Source of the DNA: [Muricauda] lutisoli (nom. illeg.)
GTDB lineage: Bacteria; Bacteroidota; Bacteroidia; Flavobacteriales; Flavobacteriaceae
Direction: 5' to 3'
Assembly (NCBI RefSeq): GCF_017313105.1
Contig: NZ_JAFLND010000002.1
Span: forward strand, 372,001-436,000
Length of the DNA stretch: 64,000 nt
Under the pieces are notes generated by a model. That model was given only the letters and a program-made list of their open reading frames with translations. It ran no database searches and was not told the origin of the DNA. Made by a program: the position numbers and the translations under genes. Below, one piece after another: positions 19,665 through 28,425 of the stretch (within the stretch, counting starts at the first letter, position 1; each line of letters begins with the position of its first letter).

Positions 19665-19692
19665 GCATTCTGCCATTGTACGTATAAATTGG

Positions 19693-19718
19693 AAGTCCCT
19701 TTTAAAAGGGGCTTTTTT
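19693..19718 (+). terminator. Intrinsic terminator after the YSC84-like gene
   Basis: An AAG-T-CCC / GGG-G-CTT hairpin with TTTT/AAAA in the middle is followed by six T. It lies 28 bases after the stop codon, between convergent genes. Confidence 0.75.
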
Positions 19719-20178
19719 ATTGCAACTGTAGTGGAACAGGGTTTTGCCATTGTATTTCCCTAATCATTTTGTTCCTTTTTCGCTTTTTCAGATAAGAATT
19801 GGCCAACAATGGTATTGATACACTGATTTCCATGGTGCCCAGAGCCATCAATCCTCCTCCAAGAAGAGTTGCACCCATATTTTCACAGAAATCCGTATCA
19901 TCACAACCACTATCCTGAGAATAAATCAAACTTGCTCCAGTAAGCATTACCAATCCCAAACCTACAAAAGTACTCCCAATGGTAAGACTGTTCTTTCGCT
20001 TTCGATCCATATCTAAAATTTCGCGCAACTGTTCTTCGTTTGTCTCGCTCTGCTCAATGAGATAGACATAATCAAGCCCAAATTTTTCTAACCGTTGTTG
20101 TTGCTTAAGGGAAAAGTCTTGGGCGTACAAATGCATGGAACACCAAAAGCCAATTGTAAAATAGATTATATTTTTCAT
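19717..20178 (-). CDS. Hypothetical exported membrane protein
   Basis: A 153-residue protein I do not recognise. It has a signal peptide (about 1-19, ending LYAQ), a charged alpha-helical segment with QQQRLEKFGLDYVYLIEQSETNEEQLREIL, then two hydrophobic segments (about 66-86 and 103-126) separated by a Cys-containing loop (SGCDDTDFCENMG), and a basic tail. The paired membrane segments and positive tail suggest a small inner-membrane protein. It is the last of three same-strand genes (with the 146-residue lipoprotein and the zinc-peptidase-like lipoprotein) that look like an accessory block. Confidence 0.6.
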   Translation of the reverse strand: MKNIIYFTIGFWCSMHLYAQDFSLKQQQRLEKFGLDYVYLIEQSETNEEQLREILDMDRKRKNSLTIGSTFVGLGLVMLTGASLIYSQDSGCDDTDFCENMGATLLGGGLMALGTMEISVSIPLLANSYLKKRKRNKMIREIQWQNPVPLQLQ

Positions 20179-20247
20179 GATATTATTTTAATTTGTTTAG
20201 AAAACCAGCTCCTTTAGGGATTGGGCATTATAATTGGACTCCTTGCA

Positions 20248-20685
20248 TTAATTACATGTACCATTGCAATCCATAGCATTGTTATAATCCTCTTTTGTAA
20301 ACACAAAATCCTCTATGAAATCATCCGAATGAATACAATAGTCTATGGGGTTCCTTTCGTTTTGGTTGCACTCTTCTTTGAAAATTGCATACCGTTCGTT
20401 ATTATAAATCACTACAATAGAGTCCATTAAACGACTCCCTCCAAGAAAAACTTTAAAATTGTATTCACTCGGCGGCAATCCGTCTCTAAATACCTTTTCC
20501 ACTTTTTCATTGACAGCCAGATTGGTAATTTCAGGCTCTGCATCTGGAAAATCAGATCTGTAACTTTTGATCACAATAGGTTTTCCACTTTTATTTTCCA
20601 TGGAATAGTAATAGACATCCCTCTCGCCAAAATTTTCACCGCATGCAATAAGCAACAGGGCCAATAGAAAGCATATATTCTTCAT
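20248..20685 (-). CDS. Hypothetical lipoprotein
   Basis: A 146-residue predicted lipoprotein; the signal ends LLIACG, so Cys15 should be lipidated. The mature part is beta-rich with a conserved-looking SMENKSGKPIVIKSYRS start and a Cys-rich tail (CNQNERNPIDYC, MDCNGTCN). I know no family for it. The ATG at 20685 lies 12 bases beyond the stop of the upstream metalloprotease-like gene, and an alternative start at 20709 overlaps that gene, so the two are almost certainly in one operon. It could be a partner or inhibitor of the upstream enzyme, but nothing in the sequence shows this. Confidence 0.65.
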   Translation of the reverse strand: MKNICFLLALLLIACGENFGERDVYYYSMENKSGKPIVIKSYRSDFPDAEPEITNLAVNEKVEKVFRDGLPPSEYNFKVFLGGSRLMDSIVVIYNNERYAIFKEECNQNERNPIDYCIHSDDFIEDFVFTKEDYNNAMDCNGTCN

Positions 20686-20696
20686 ACTTTTTAAAT

Positions 20697-22352
20697 TTAA
20701 TCCTTCCAATTGTTAAACAGTTCATCCAAATATTTTTCGGTAGCATTGTTATATTTGTTCTTGATATTGTCTCGCCACTGGTTCCATGATTTGGCCCCAA
20801 CCAAAGCCTCTTCCAATTGTTTTATGGTATATCCTTTAACCCTGTCAATGGGAAAATCATCACCATAAAAATTTCTCTGGTTGACATCATCGATCATATC
20901 ATGCCCTGCCGAAGTATAGAAAGGTTTACTTTTGATTCGTTGATATTGTAAGTTTACATTTTCATAATTATAGTGTGGTTTATTATACTTGTTTCTGTAT
21001 CGATTTAAAGCAAATGTAACTTCTACGGTTGCGGCCCAGGTTTCCAACAATCTACGACGGTTTGCTCCCGTAGGCCCAGGGTTTTCACAACCATTAAAAG
21101 AAGTACAGGGTCCGTACCAAGCATCCCAGACCACAGCATTGTATGCATTTCTGTCCACTTCCCTATGTGCCGCATGGGCCAATTCATGAACTATGGTCCC
21201 ATAAACTTTATCTGATCTTGACTTCCATTCCAATAAGGAAATGTCACTGCCAAACCAAATCCTTCGTGCCTTTACATAGGATGACCTATCATTTTTTTGA
21301 CGTGCCGCTATTTTCAACTGCCTTTTTAAAATATGATTCCGTGGAGGGGATGTTAACCCAAATCTACTACCATAATAATAGTCCATGGCACCTTGGTGAA
21401 TAAGTGCATAGTACTGTTGTCTATCATTGACCACCTTACTTAATGAACTTCCCAAATTTACATTCCAATCCCCTCGTTTTTTAGGACCATTCAACATAGC
21501 CTGCCCATAAGTGCCTGCCCGTATACTAAATTCGTACCTATCCCATTTGATACTGTAATTGGCTTTTCGCCTAAATCTGCCATTGCATGAAAACTTTCCA
21601 TTTTTATCCGTAATCCCCCTTCTTGTGGTAAACCATCTTCTAGCCCTTACTTTGATACCGGAAACACCAACAAAAGAATTGGCTATGTAATCATAAACCT
21701 TAATAATACCTGAGGGTCTCCATTTTCTTTTGGCAGTCAATGCGTCTCCTGTTTCATCATCTAAATTACCTGTTAATCGCAAAGATTCGTCAACTAGTTG
21801 ATATATAGTTTCCTTGGCCGCGAAAGCGGGTTTAGAACCATCATCGGGGTCATTGTCTTCATCTGGAACAAAAAGCTCTTCTAAAACCTCATAATCTATG
21901 TTTTCTGGAAGTCCATGATTTATGGGAACAGAAGCGTATTGATATGTAGGTTGATCTGTAGGAATTTCCGGATCATGGTAAAAGTCGCCAGTTTCACTGA
22001 TTTCAAAATCTAAAGGAATATCATATAATGCCAGAGTAGAATCCGTTTTAAGTGTTGAAAGTTCCTCTTCTGTTTTAGGTTTAAACCTAACATATATGTG
22101 GGTTGCTTCAATTTCTCCATCTTTTGATACTTTTGATTTTTCCTTTAAACTTTCCCAAGCCTTCCTCATATTCGCCACAGAATAGGGGTTCTCCAGTTTT
22201 TTGCCAAGCTTGATCATTTGCAAAGTATCCCTTTCCTCCAGATCAACTTGTTGTGTCTCTTCGGGTATTACCGCCTCTTTTTCGCACGAGGCCAACCAAC
22301 AAATCACCATGGCAATACATACATTGGCCCAATACATTTTTCTTTGTTCCAT
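20697..22352 (-). CDS. Putative zinc metallopeptidase lipoprotein
   Basis: A 551-residue lipoprotein (signal ends WLASC, Cys23). Residues about 80-190 form a domain I remember from other Bacteroidota lipoproteins, with YDIPLDFEISETGDFYHDPEI and EVLEELFVPDE. Residues about 213-275 resemble a carboxypeptidase-regulatory-like fold (GVSGIKVRARR...GITDKNGKFSC). The C-terminal half carries HELAH (His389, Glu390, His393) preceded by YGTIV and, 44 residues on, Glu437 in LLETWA, a gluzincin-like arrangement that would complete a zinc site. It would act at the cell surface or in the periplasm on an unknown protein substrate. Catalytic activity is inferred from motif geometry only. An ATG at 22337 is an alternative start. 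Confidence 0.7.
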   Translation of the reverse strand: MEQRKMYWANVCIAMVICWLASCEKEAVIPEETQQVDLEERDTLQMIKLGKKLENPYSVANMRKAWESLKEKSKVSKDGEIEATHIYVRFKPKTEEELSTLKTDSTLALYDIPLDFEISETGDFYHDPEIPTDQPTYQYASVPINHGLPENIDYEVLEELFVPDEDNDPDDGSKPAFAAKETIYQLVDESLRLTGNLDDETGDALTAKRKWRPSGIIKVYDYIANSFVGVSGIKVRARRWFTTRRGITDKNGKFSCNGRFRRKANYSIKWDRYEFSIRAGTYGQAMLNGPKKRGDWNVNLGSSLSKVVNDRQQYYALIHQGAMDYYYGSRFGLTSPPRNHILKRQLKIAARQKNDRSSYVKARRIWFGSDISLLEWKSRSDKVYGTIVHELAHAAHREVDRNAYNAVVWDAWYGPCTSFNGCENPGPTGANRRRLLETWAATVEVTFALNRYRNKYNKPHYNYENVNLQYQRIKSKPFYTSAGHDMIDDVNQRNFYGDDFPIDRVKGYTIKQLEEALVGAKSWNQWRDNIKNKYNNATEKYLDELFNNWKD

Positions 22353-22415
22353 AGTTAAAAGAATTAAAATGTTCTTGGGGTATGCTGTTCCTTAGATAAG
22401 TTAATGAAATGAAAT

Positions 22416-22477
22416 GCCCAGATCTGGGCCCGATTAACGGATGGCCCTTTTGGGTCGACGGATGCCCGTTTTCAATT
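22416..22477. other. Palindrome-rich spacer between two lipoprotein genes
   Basis: GCCCAGATCTGGGC (22416-22429) is a perfect 14-base palindrome. Just beyond it, AACGG and CCGTT arms enclose a GGCCC-TTTT-GGGTC hairpin. On the minus strand this lies after the DUF5689/lamin-tail gene and may end its transcript, although there is no clear T-run. Confidence 0.4.
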
Positions 22478-22509
22478 AATGATGGGGAAGCTATAGGTAC
22501 AATTGTATC

Positions 22510-23874
22510 TCAATCTCGAACCCCTGGGGCAAAGTCCTCGGGGGCATTTTGGGGCAAATCCGTTGTGCCCGCCCCTCCTGAATCATTAAAAATGGTCCAC
22601 TCACCAAAGGTGAAGGTTGGGTTTCCTTTCGAGATCTCTGGCTTACGAATGGCTCTTCCATCCTCAAATTCGTGATTGGTTCCAGAGCCATCCTCCCCAA
22701 TAACTCCAAACACATCGATCACGGTACCAAAAGGGTCTACCAATTCCAGATTATCATCTCCGTTGGAGTCTGCAGGACTGTTGGTGGATACGCTCAAATT
22801 GGGGGCAAATCCATAGACCAGTTCAAATTCCTCTGCATTGGGAGATATGACCAGTGTACTCTCGGCATCAATACTAAACCCCGACAGATCGATGGAAGAA
22901 CTTACTTCCGTATTATCGTTGGTATACCTGCGAAGGGTCCACAGGTTTAAATCCAAAGGTTCGGGAGCCGAGTTGTAAAGCTCCACAAAACGGGCGCTGG
23001 CATTGTTGTTCGGGTCGGCCAATTCAGAAATAAAAATTTGGTTGGAAGTGAACTCGGTAATGATTTCAGGACACCTTTCTTTGGTAAAGTTTACATCATC
23101 CAAAGTGCGAATCACCAATTGAGGGGTATCGCCGTTCCTGATTAAAATCGCCGTGAGCGTTCCATTTGCTTCGGGCAATGGTTCAGCTTGGAAATCGGCA
23201 TAACCACTATTTACAAGCGAAATCTCGTTTTCTTCACAATCCATTATCGTTCTTTCTGTTTCTTCTTGGGCAACGGCATAAGTTTCTCCCAAGATTTCTT
23301 CAGCGAATTCAACATTTTCCAATTGCACCAATATGTTTGATGGTAGCTTATCCAATTCGGGAATGGTTGCAACCACAGGGTCAGGGGTCCCTCCACCATC
23401 GCACAACACAAAAAGATGGTCAAAAACCTTTCCCTTTGGCAATCTTCCAATGGAAAGGTTTCCAAAAGATGAAAAAACACTCCCTACTCTAATGTTGCCA
23501 CTTCTTTTGCCCAGATAAAGGTCCTTCAGCTTTAACAATACGCTGCTCCCCACCGGAAACTGCAAATGGGATTCCCTCAAATCCATTTCCAATTGAATCC
23601 CCATTGATGGATTGCCCAGTGCATCTTGCAGGTACAGCCGTCCAAAAAAATTGCCTGCTCGGTCGGATGAGATGACGTAGCCTTCCAAAATCAGATCTTC
23701 TTGAATCTGAATCACATCGTCTTCTACTAAGGAATCCAACTCGGCAAAAGTGATGTTGGCCACCATGTCGCTTGTGCAATTCCTTTCAATTTCATCAAAT
23801 TCCCTTCCATCCACACAACATAAAAGGGAGATCAAAAGGATAGTTCCAATAATTTTAAAAAACACAGTTTTCAT
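22510..23874 (-). CDS. DUF5689 / lamin-tail-domain lipoprotein
   Basis: A 454-residue surface lipoprotein (signal ends SLLCC; Cys19 or Cys20). Residues about 35-270 match the DUF5689 layout, an OB-fold-like region beginning NITFAELDSLVEDDVIQIQ and containing LEGYVISSDRAGNFFGRLYLQD. Residues about 278-400 form a lamin-tail domain (IFISELADPNNNASARFVELYN...TLVISP), a module often found beside secreted nucleases. The gene starts 10 bases after the end of the TonB receptor gene on the same strand, so both are cotranscribed; the secreted nuclease/phosphatase is divergent. This three-gene arrangement recurs in flavobacteria. A role in binding nucleic acid or its fragments for the receptor is inferred. 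Confidence 0.8.
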   Translation of the reverse strand: MKTVFFKIIGTILLISLLCCVDGREFDEIERNCTSDMVANITFAELDSLVEDDVIQIQEDLILEGYVISSDRAGNFFGRLYLQDALGNPSMGIQLEMDLRESHLQFPVGSSVLLKLKDLYLGKRSGNIRVGSVFSSFGNLSIGRLPKGKVFDHLFVLCDGGGTPDPVVATIPELDKLPSNILVQLENVEFAEEILGETYAVAQEETERTIMDCEENEISLVNSGYADFQAEPLPEANGTLTAILIRNGDTPQLVIRTLDDVNFTKERCPEIITEFTSNQIFISELADPNNNASARFVELYNSAPEPLDLNLWTLRRYTNDNTEVSSSIDLSGFSIDAESTLVISPNAEEFELVYGFAPNLSVSTNSPADSNGDDNLELVDPFGTVIDVFGVIGEDGSGTNHEFEDGRAIRKPEISKGNPTFTFGEWTIFNDSGGAGTTDLPQNAPEDFAPGVRD

Positions 23875-23884
23875 AAGAAGTATA

Positions 23885-26617
23885 TTAAAAGCTAATGGCC
23901 AAATTCAAGAAATAGGTTCTTCCGTAGCTGTACCAATATTTTGGCGCGAAGGAGGGCGAGCCACTCAGGTTATCTTGTTTCAACTGACCAAAATTCCCGT
24001 TTCTGCTCTGCTCGTAGCCACCCGTACGGAAAACCGTATCAAAAACATTATTGACACTTGCAAAGAAGCTGATGTATTTACCATCGATGAGCCAAGATTT
24101 ACCTCCGACCAGATTGAGCAAGTAAATGTCGTCCAATTGGTTTTGCTCTAGCAATTTGTCAATATGCTCTTCCGAAGCATCTGGAAATGGTTCGCCCGTT
24201 TCAGGGTCTATCAAAAAACTGGAAGTTCTGGTGATCGTTGATAGATTGATGTAATTATTGGTAAGATAATTGGTGGTGCCGCTTATCCACCAGTACTTTG
24301 GAGCTCGGTAGGATACTCCCAGCGCAAGTGCGGTTTGTGGTCCTTGGGCCAATTTTAGATTTTTGAGGTCGGCAATACCCAAATCAATATTTCCCTCGGG
24401 AGCGATAAGGTCCTCTTCAGCACCTGATGTATCAAAGTTAATTTGAATGAATGGATCGCTAGCATACACATAATGGCCCACATTCCCGGCAGCGGTCAAT
24501 TTTACGCTGGATGAAGCTTCGTACTCGAATCCAAACTCGATGCCTTTATGGAGCTTGTCCAATCCTGTTATCACTTCCTGAACAAAATCGGAGCCCAATC
24601 CTGAATCCACAAAAAAGAAATTGATATCGGTAGTATGCTGAAACCTTGTATAAAAAGCACTTATCCGTGCCGTTAAACCCGGTAGACGTACAAAATAGCT
24701 TAAATCCACACTGCTTACCATCTCCTTCTGAAGCCCAGGAACGGTTTCATTATTTTCTCGCGGGTTGATGAATATATTTTGGATAATGGGTGGTCTTTCC
24801 ACCAACGCTGCATTGGCCGTAAACCAATGTCTTCCCGTTACGAAATAAGTAAAGCCTCCTTTGTATGCCAAATTGGAGAATGCTATTTTCTCTCCCGTTC
24901 CAAAGGAATTTTCCAAATAGCGCTCGTTTTTGAAGAAGCCATCACGTTGCACAGTAAAATTGGAATACAAAGCCGATATAAAACCATCCCATTTCTTGAA
25001 GGTCAATTGAATTTGGGCAAAGCCTTCCATTTGGGACGCATCTAAATTATAGTTGTAATTGAACTTTTCGCCCTCGGTTTTCTGTAGTTCTCCATCACTG
25101 TCGTTCAAAGTATTGGAAAAGGTATCCATATCCTCATGGTATGTAGCCCCTAACAAATCCTGAATCACTGCATAGTTCCCAGATGTCGTGGTTTTATAAT
25201 TCCCGCCAAATCCAAGTTGGATCAAGTTGCCCACAGTGCAAGTAAAACTTGTAGCCCCAGAAATGGTCGTGTTCTGGGCAACATCATCATACAGTAAATA
25301 GGATGCTTTTTCTCCAGTATTGGCATTGGCTTTATAAAGTTGTTCCCAATTCAATTGAGGATTTTCCAAAAATGCGTCTTTCGCCAAATTTGCATTGATG
25401 AAATCCGCTCCAATGGAACTGTTGATGTGATAACTGGGCAAATATCGGTAGTACGTTGGGTCGGGATTCGGCGCATTATAATAGCCAAGTCTACTTCGGG
25501 AGTTGATTCCTGTTTGATAGGCCACTCCAACATTCCAATTTATATTTTTCTTCTCCAAAGCGTAATTGAAGAGAAGCAAAGGCTCAAAAATCTCCCGCTC
25601 CCTTGAGTTGCGAATTTTACCACCTTGCTTGCCCCAATACGGATTGTACTGACCTCCCATCAAATCAAAAACCTCTTCGGTCAAAGCAGAGGAACGCCCA
25701 CGACGGTTACGTGCCAGTATAGAGGTAAACGTAATGCTATTTTGCGGGTTGAATTGATACTCTAGGGCAGCGAAAAACGAGTAGGCATCGTACAAGGTTC
25801 CCTTTACAAAACCTTCTTTGGCCCATCGGCGCGAAGCGGATACGGAATAGGCCAACCCGTTTGGTTTTTCTCCTGAATTATAAGTTGCCATCAACCTACC
25901 GCGATAAGTACGATTCGATAAAGATGAGGATAGACGTAAACCAGGTCGAAAACCAGAAGGTCGGGTATTGATGTTGGTGTTGCCCAAAATTCCACCGAAG
26001 GTATTAGAATTCAACCTTAGGCTATGGGTAAATTCTTGATTGCGAACAACATCATTAAGTCCACCCCAATTGTTCCATTGTGGCCTGCCGTCAAAAAATT
26101 TGTTCATTGGAACACCGTTCATCAGTACGTTCCCGTTTCTTGAATCGTAACCCCGAACTTTAAAAAATGCCTGTCCAAAATCAAACGCCGCACGGTTCAG
26201 AAATATATCTCGTGTGGATTGCAACAACCCCATGGAGCTGGAGACAGCTTCAAAATCTTCGGAAAGGTCGCCATCGGTAAGTGAAATCAGATTATCGGTT
26301 TGTTCACGGGCAATATCCCTTTCCAGATAAATCGACCCTAAATCAATCGGATTTCCTTCCAGATAGACCGAAAACCGTTTTGTAATAAAATCCAACACGG
26401 ATATTTGGAGTATTTGCTCCCCAGTTTGCAACAATATGATTTCAAACTTTCCCGAGGTATCAGTTGCGAATTTTTGAGAAATGTTTTCCAGGGTAATCGT
26501 TGCATTCGAAATGGGGATATCCGTAGACTTCTCCATCAATTGCCCTGTAATTCGGGTACTTTGTTGTGCGTACAGCGATGTACAACAAAGCACGGCCACT
26601 ATTATGGCTAGCCTCAT
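23885..26617 (-). CDS. TonB-dependent receptor of the DUF5689/nuclease locus
   Basis: Outer-membrane receptor of 910 residues. A signal peptide (about 1-17, ending LYAQ) precedes a carboxypeptidase-regulatory-like domain (about 20-100, ITGQLMEKSTDIPISNATITLENISQ region), a plug domain with FFKVRGYDSRNGNVLMNGVPMN, and a large barrel ending in NLAISF with the terminal Phe. It lacks a SusD partner; its direct partner is the downstream DUF5689/lamin-tail lipoprotein. The divergent neighbour encodes a secreted endonuclease/exonuclease/phosphatase. The three together suggest uptake of a product of extracellular nucleic-acid or phosphoester breakdown. Ligand identity is inference. Confidence 0.9.
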   Translation of the reverse strand: MRLAIIVAVLCCTSLYAQQSTRITGQLMEKSTDIPISNATITLENISQKFATDTSGKFEIILLQTGEQILQISVLDFITKRFSVYLEGNPIDLGSIYLERDIAREQTDNLISLTDGDLSEDFEAVSSSMGLLQSTRDIFLNRAAFDFGQAFFKVRGYDSRNGNVLMNGVPMNKFFDGRPQWNNWGGLNDVVRNQEFTHSLRLNSNTFGGILGNTNINTRPSGFRPGLRLSSSLSNRTYRGRLMATYNSGEKPNGLAYSVSASRRWAKEGFVKGTLYDAYSFFAALEYQFNPQNSITFTSILARNRRGRSSALTEEVFDLMGGQYNPYWGKQGGKIRNSREREIFEPLLLFNYALEKKNINWNVGVAYQTGINSRSRLGYYNAPNPDPTYYRYLPSYHINSSIGADFINANLAKDAFLENPQLNWEQLYKANANTGEKASYLLYDDVAQNTTISGATSFTCTVGNLIQLGFGGNYKTTTSGNYAVIQDLLGATYHEDMDTFSNTLNDSDGELQKTEGEKFNYNYNLDASQMEGFAQIQLTFKKWDGFISALYSNFTVQRDGFFKNERYLENSFGTGEKIAFSNLAYKGGFTYFVTGRHWFTANAALVERPPIIQNIFINPRENNETVPGLQKEMVSSVDLSYFVRLPGLTARISAFYTRFQHTTDINFFFVDSGLGSDFVQEVITGLDKLHKGIEFGFEYEASSSVKLTAAGNVGHYVYASDPFIQINFDTSGAEEDLIAPEGNIDLGIADLKNLKLAQGPQTALALGVSYRAPKYWWISGTTNYLTNNYINLSTITRTSSFLIDPETGEPFPDASEEHIDKLLEQNQLDDIYLLNLVGGKSWLIDGKYISFFASVNNVFDTVFRTGGYEQSRNGNFGQLKQDNLSGSPSFAPKYWYSYGRTYFLNLAISF

Positions 26618-26674
26618 AGCTTATTGTAGGTTAATTAAGAAAAAGGGGGTGTAATTGCTGTACAAACTGCAAGA

Positions 26675-26702
26675 AAGCTAACAATTGTACTTATTTTAGC
26701 TT
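26675..26702. promoter_or_regulatory. Inverted repeat in the divergent receptor/nuclease promoter
   Basis: AAGCTAA (26675-26681) and TTAGCTT (26696-26702) form a perfect 7-base inverted repeat with a 14-base spacer, between the divergent TonB receptor and nuclease genes and 16 bases before the nuclease ATG. A site shared by both promoters would fit coregulation. TATTTTAG at 26692-26699 is a weak -7 candidate for the plus strand. Confidence 0.4.
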
Positions 26703-26717
26703 CAAAATCAAAATAAA

Positions 26718-27755
26718 ATGCGATTATTAATATGCCTACTTGTATTAATATCGACCTCACTTTACGGACAAAAGTCCAAGACATACACTCTAAGAACGAT
26801 TGCTTTTTACAACTGTGAAAACCTCTTCGATACGGCAAATGACTCCCTTACTTTTGATGACGACCGTACCCCCGAGGGACGTTATCATTGGACGCAAGAG
26901 CGTTATCTGCAAAAGGTGGAAAACCTATCCAAGGTTATTTCCCAAATTGGTGCAGAAACCTCCAAAACCTCCCCGGATATTGTGGGGCTTTGCGAGGTTG
27001 AAAATCTGGCCGTGGTCGAGGATTTGGTGCAACACCCAAATTTACAAGGGAAGGATTATGGCATCATTCATTTTGATTCGCCCGATGAGCGCGGAATCGA
27101 TGTAGCCCTGCTTTACAAAAAGGCTTCGTTTATACCCTCATCATTTAAGAGCCACAGGCTTTTGTTATTTGATGATTTGGGGGAACGCGAATATACCCGT
27201 GACCAATTGGTAGTGGGCGGCACTATGGACCGTGAAAACATCTATTTTATCGTGAACCATTGGCCATCCCGTAGGGGCGGGGCAGCGAAAAGTTCACCTT
27301 TGCGTATACGCGCTGCCTTGCTCAACAAGCGAATCATTGATTCGATCCAGGAATTGGACCTCGATGCAAAAATCATTGCCATGGGTGACCTAAACGATGA
27401 CCCCATTGATGACAGTTTGAAAAAAATACTGAAAACAAAAGGTAAAAAACGTCAATTGGACAGTGTGAGCCTTTACAATGCCATGGAAACCATGTTCGAA
27501 AAAGGTGTGGGTTCCCTTGCGTACCGAGATAAGTGGAACCTTTTTGATCAGCTTTTTATGACGGCAAACTTGATAAACCAGGACAGAACAACACTTTCAT
27601 TCTGGAAAGCGGGCATTTTTGCGCCACCATTTATCCGAACGGACAAAGGACGATTTAAAGGTTACCCATTACGGACGTATTCCGGTGGTACATATACCGC
27701 TGGATATAGCGACCACTTTCCTGCGTATTTGTTTTTGTTGAAAGAGGTGCGGTGA
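26718..27755 (+). CDS. Secreted endonuclease/exonuclease/phosphatase family protein
   Basis: Exported phosphoesterase of 345 residues, probably a nuclease or phosphatase working outside the cytoplasm. A signal peptide (about 1-17, ending LYGQ) is followed by the family's catalytic residues in order: Asn32/Asn35 in FYNCENLFDT, Glu93 in GLCEVEN, the NHWPSR histidine, MGDLNDDP and the C-terminal catalytic YSDHFP. The catalytic set is complete. It is divergent from a TonB receptor and DUF5689 lipoprotein, suggesting that it releases phosphate or nucleosides that the receptor takes up. REP-like repeats follow the gene. Confidence 0.88.
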   Translation: MRLLICLLVLISTSLYGQKSKTYTLRTIAFYNCENLFDTANDSLTFDDDRTPEGRYHWTQERYLQKVENLSKVISQIGAETSKTSPDIVGLCEVENLAVVEDLVQHPNLQGKDYGIIHFDSPDERGIDVALLYKKASFIPSSFKSHRLLLFDDLGEREYTRDQLVVGGTMDRENIYFIVNHWPSRRGGAAKSSPLRIRAALLNKRIIDSIQELDLDAKIIAMGDLNDDPIDDSLKKILKTKGKKRQLDSVSLYNAMETMFEKGVGSLAYRDKWNLFDQLFMTANLINQDRTTLSFWKAGIFAPPFIRTDKGRFKGYPLRTYSGGTYTAGYSDHFPAYLFLLKEVR

Positions 27756-27770
27756 TGATTTCCAGTGAAC

Positions 27771-27877
27771 TGTCACATCGAGCGCTGTCGAGATGTTTTG
27801 CCGACCTTTCGACTGCGCTCATGGTGACGAAACATTTAACACCTTTACTATGGATTCCTACGCTCGCAGGAATGACA
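27771..27877. repeat. Cluster of REP-like repeats
   Basis: Unit 1 (27771-27795) and unit 2 (27805-27829, opposite orientation) share the pattern GTCAC-nnn-GAGCGC-n-GTCGA and can pair as one long hairpin. Unit 3 (27851-27877) is a different element with ATTCCT/AGGAAT arms around an 8-base loop. They lie in the 133-base gap between the convergent nuclease gene and the membrane protein gene. Confidence 0.75.
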
Positions 27878-27888
27878 TTGCATTTATT

Positions 27889-28326
27889 TTAAGCGAACCA
27901 TTGGTTCCATGGAATACGACTCAAGATCAATAAAAGACCTAGACCGTAGAAAATGGAAATGGTCTTGAACTTTCTGTCGCTTTCCATCAACTTTTTATGC
28001 TTAGACCATCCTATGGTAATCAGCACCAAGGCTATAATGTTGATAAATGGGTGCTCTACGGCCAACAAACGCGCAGGAGCATTCAATCCGCTCATACCAA
28101 GTGTTTGGATGGCTTTAAGCCCATTGGCGGACACAAAGTAAAGAACAAGCCCCACCAACAGCTGAATATGGCTCAAAATGAGCGCAAACAAGCTTATGCG
28201 AAGGTCTTTATGGAGAGTGAAGTCCTTTTTGCCCAACCAGCCTGCTATGGCGTTGACTACGGCAATTACTAAAACGGCCAGCACCACATAGGCCAAATAA
28301 GAGTGTAGGTTCTTGATGATTTCCAT
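27889..28326 (-). CDS. Hypothetical four-helix membrane protein
   Basis: A 145-residue integral membrane protein with four hydrophobic segments (about residues 10-30, 46-66, 89-105 and 122-140). Conserved-looking residues include the HKDLR and HPFINI histidines and LSRIPWNQWF at the C-terminus; the spaced histidines in helices recall small cytochrome-b-like proteins, but I do not assert haem binding. I know the protein as widespread and unassigned in Bacteroidota. It is monocistronic by layout: REP-like repeats lie on one side and a TonB receptor terminator on the other. Confidence 0.7.
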   Translation of the reverse strand: MEIIKNLHSYLAYVVLAVLVIAVVNAIAGWLGKKDFTLHKDLRISLFALILSHIQLLVGLVLYFVSANGLKAIQTLGMSGLNAPARLLAVEHPFINIIALVLITIGWSKHKKLMESDRKFKTISIFYGLGLLLILSRIPWNQWFA

Positions 28327-28370
28327 TAGGTATAGTTTGTGTGGTCTAAAAATACGGAATTTTGAACATA

Positions 28371-28402
28371 AAAAAAGCCCCTCGCCAGAGCGAAGGGCTT
28401 TT
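28371..28402 (-). terminator. Intrinsic terminator of the TonB receptor gene
   Basis: AAAAGCCC and GGGCTTTT arms with an inner TCGC/GCGA stem, interrupted by one mismatch, form a strong hairpin; on the minus strand it ends in a T-run. It starts 24 bases after the receptor stop codon. Confidence 0.85.
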
Positions 28403-28425
28403 AATGAAATATATGCTAAATCTTA

